Of a stretch of 43,450 nucleotides of DNA, positions 42,220-43,450 are shown one piece after another. A model generated the notes under the pieces. It saw only the letters and a list, made by a program, of their open reading frames with translations. It did no database searches and was not told the origin of the DNA. The stretch comes from Candidatus Thermoplasmatota archaeon (GTDB lineage Archaea; Thermoplasmatota; SW-10-69-26; JACQPN01; JAIVGT01). The stretch's first letter is position 1. Each line of letters starts with the position of its first letter. The stretch lies in the NCBI GenBank assembly GCA_035541015.1, contig DATLFM010000112.1:1-43450 (forward strand). The letters run 5' to 3'. The translations under genes and the position numbers were made by a program.

Positions 42220-42942
42220 ATGCGTCAGCGTGCCGTCGAAACCGGCGTGCTCGGGGTTCGGGAAGAGACGCCGACGGTGCGATCGATCCGGGTTCCCCGG
42301 CCGCCCGCGCTGCGTTGGGTCGCCGGGCAGCACGCCTCGGTGGGCCTGGCGACGCCGGCGGGGGTCGAGCGCCGGCTGCTTTCGATCGCAAGCTCGCCCC
42401 TTCGGGACGAGATGTGGTTCGCAAGCGCGCGCGGAAGCTCCACGTTCAAGCGCGCCTTCTTCGCGCTTGCGGAGGGGGGCTCCGTCCAAGTGGCCGCGCC
42501 CGAGGGAGACTTCGTGCTCGATCCGGACGCCGCCTCGCACGTGCTCCTCACCGAGGGCATCGGCGTCACGGCTGCGCTTGGAATCCTCGAGTACGCCATG
42601 GACGCGAGGCTGCCGCAACGCTTCGCGCTCGTGTACGCGGCGGCCGACCCGCGCGAGTTCGTCTTTGCCGACCGCATCGACGCGCTTGCCGCCGCGCGGC
42701 CGGGCTGGAGCGTCGTCTACACGGTCACGGAGCCCAAGGAGCACGACCTCGCGTGGCCCGAGTTCGGCGGGCGCGTGGGCCGCATCGACGCAGACCTCGT
42801 GAGCACTGTGGCCCCGCCCGACGGGCGGACGACCTACTACGCGTCGGGGCCGCGGAAAACCGTGGAGCGCTTGCGCGAGACGCTGCTGTCGCTCGACGTG
42901 CCCGAAGCGCGGATTCGGCAGGAAGTGTTCCTCGGGTACTGA
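42220..42942 (+). CDS. Ferredoxin-NADP reductase-like flavoprotein
   Basis: The product is 240 residues from ATG 42220; an in-frame upstream extension looks non-coding. The FAD part has AGQHASVGLA and RRLLSIASSP (the RxYS-type FAD motif with Leu in place of Tyr). The NAD(P) part has LLTEGIGVTAALGILEYA, and the end has YYASGPRKTVERL and RIRQEVFLGY. This is the FNR/oxygenase-reductase plan without a 2Fe-2S domain. It passes electrons between NAD(P)H and a small carrier that cannot be identified. The 180 bp before it (42040-42219) are shared with the divergent MetE-like operon. Confidence 0.82.
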   Translation: MRQRAVETGVLGVREETPTVRSIRVPRPPALRWVAGQHASVGLATPAGVERRLLSIASSPLRDEMWFASARGSSTFKRAFFALAEGGSVQVAAPEGDFVLDPDAASHVLLTEGIGVTAALGILEYAMDARLPQRFALVYAAADPREFVFADRIDALAAARPGWSVVYTVTEPKEHDLAWPEFGGRVGRIDADLVSTVAPPDGRTTYYASGPRKTVERLRETLLSLDVPEARIRQEVFLGY

Positions 42943-43005
42943 CGGGGGACCGGAGCCGACGACGGACGCGCCGCCCGCCCAGAGCCCGACGAGGCCCTGC
43001 CACGG

Positions 43006-43450
43006 CTACCGATCGCACACCAGAAGCGGCATGCACGTCGGCAGGCCCACGCGGCTTCCGGCAAATGCGTTGGGCGCGGTGAGCCACGGCGTGTAATCGA
43101 TGGTGGCGTTTCCGTCGGGTCCAGGTTTGCCGTCCGTGATCGCAGGATCGCAGCCCGTCGTATTGGGCCCCGTCGCGCAGCCCCACCAGTTGTCGGTGGC
43201 GTTCAGGCTTCGGAAGGTTTCCGTGAGCTTCACGCCGAAACCCGCGTTTCCGAAGATGTTGTTGAAGTGAGCTTCCGGCGGAATTCGGCGCTCCGCCCAG
43301 ATTCCACCGCCCGCGTTCCCGGAAATGACATTTCCTTCAATGCGGTTGGGCGTAGGTTCCACCGAACCCACGTCGTAAAAGTACACGCCTACGCCGCTGT
43401 TGTTGGCGATCGTGTTGTTGCGAATGAAGATGCGGTCGCTGTCCCGGGTT
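43006..43450 (-). CDS. Right-handed beta-helix (NosD-like) surface protein, 5' part beyond the window
   Basis: The frame enters from the right edge and ends at 43006, so only about 147 C-terminal residues are seen. It has beta-helix rungs with the Asn-rich pattern NNTIANNSGVGVYFYDV, NVISGNAGGGIWAE and NNIFGNAGFGVKL, followed by NATDNWWGCATGPN, a common closing motif of NosD/parallel-beta-helix repeat proteins, and a Cys pair near the C-terminus. Such archaeal proteins are exported and often large. The 63 bp between it and the FNR-like gene hold nothing else. Confidence 0.8.
   Translation of the reverse strand, partial: TRDSDRIFIRNNTIANNSGVGVYFYDVGSVEPTPNRIEGNVISGNAGGGIWAERRIPPEAHFNNIFGNAGFGVKLTETFRSLNATDNWWGCATGPNTTGCDPAITDGKPGPDGNATIDYTPWLTAPNAFAGSRVGLPTCMPLLVCDR

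Overview
The window reads as a GC-rich archaeal chromosome segment. The archaeal signs are short TATA-like boxes about 25-40 bp upstream of several starts (some transcripts look leaderless), a tRNA-Leu with no encoded CCA, signal-peptide-bearing membrane wHTH regulators, a split MetE pair, a tandem-domain ThyX and a CARF-wHTH protein of the haloarchaeal HFX_2341 type. A Thermoplasmatota or related euryarchaeal origin is my best guess, but the sequence alone does not settle it.

Left part (1-14.3 kb): a truncated MscS-like channel, a secreted protein, a thioesterase/acyl-CoA dehydrogenase pair and an 886-residue ATPase-TPR regulator. Then comes a co-directional cluster (11477 down to 6520) of five tiny secreted, mostly Cys-containing proteins, a large secreted protein with a caspase-fold His/Cys dyad, and a secreted Ala-rich protein with an 11-residue repeat. 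Divergent from it is a membrane wHTH regulator, followed by a zinc-ribbon protein and an MDR oxidoreductase.

Middle part (14.3-24.7 kb): a second membrane wHTH regulator and a downstream MFS gene, then an opposite-strand operon with an MFS transporter, a ThiI-like protein that has lost its PP-loop, and a ketopantoate reductase-like protein. Next is a hairpin-rich non-coding stretch with a duplicated 3' end of tRNA-Leu(GAG). It is followed by a membrane protein, OsmC, and a JAMM protease translationally coupled to a ubiquitin-like/E1/rhodanese fusion, then a lipoprotein nuclease.

Defence island (25.0-36.0 kb): a type I restriction-modification system whose hsdR is separated from hsdS-hsdM by about 5 kb of cargo. 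The cargo has a PRTase and DprA-like pair resembling the ShosTA antiphage module, a CARF-wHTH regulator with no CRISPR array in sight, a ParB/Srx-like protein and four tiny membrane proteins. Intergenic parts of the cargo look more AT-rich than the flanks, which fits horizontal acquisition.

Right part (36.0-43.5 kb): an aldehyde dehydrogenase, a tandem ThyX, an operon of two MetE-like proteins plus cob(I)alamin adenosyltransferase, a ferredoxin-reductase-like flavoprotein, and the C-terminal part of a NosD-like beta-helix protein cut by the window edge. No rRNA, IS element or CRISPR array was found.
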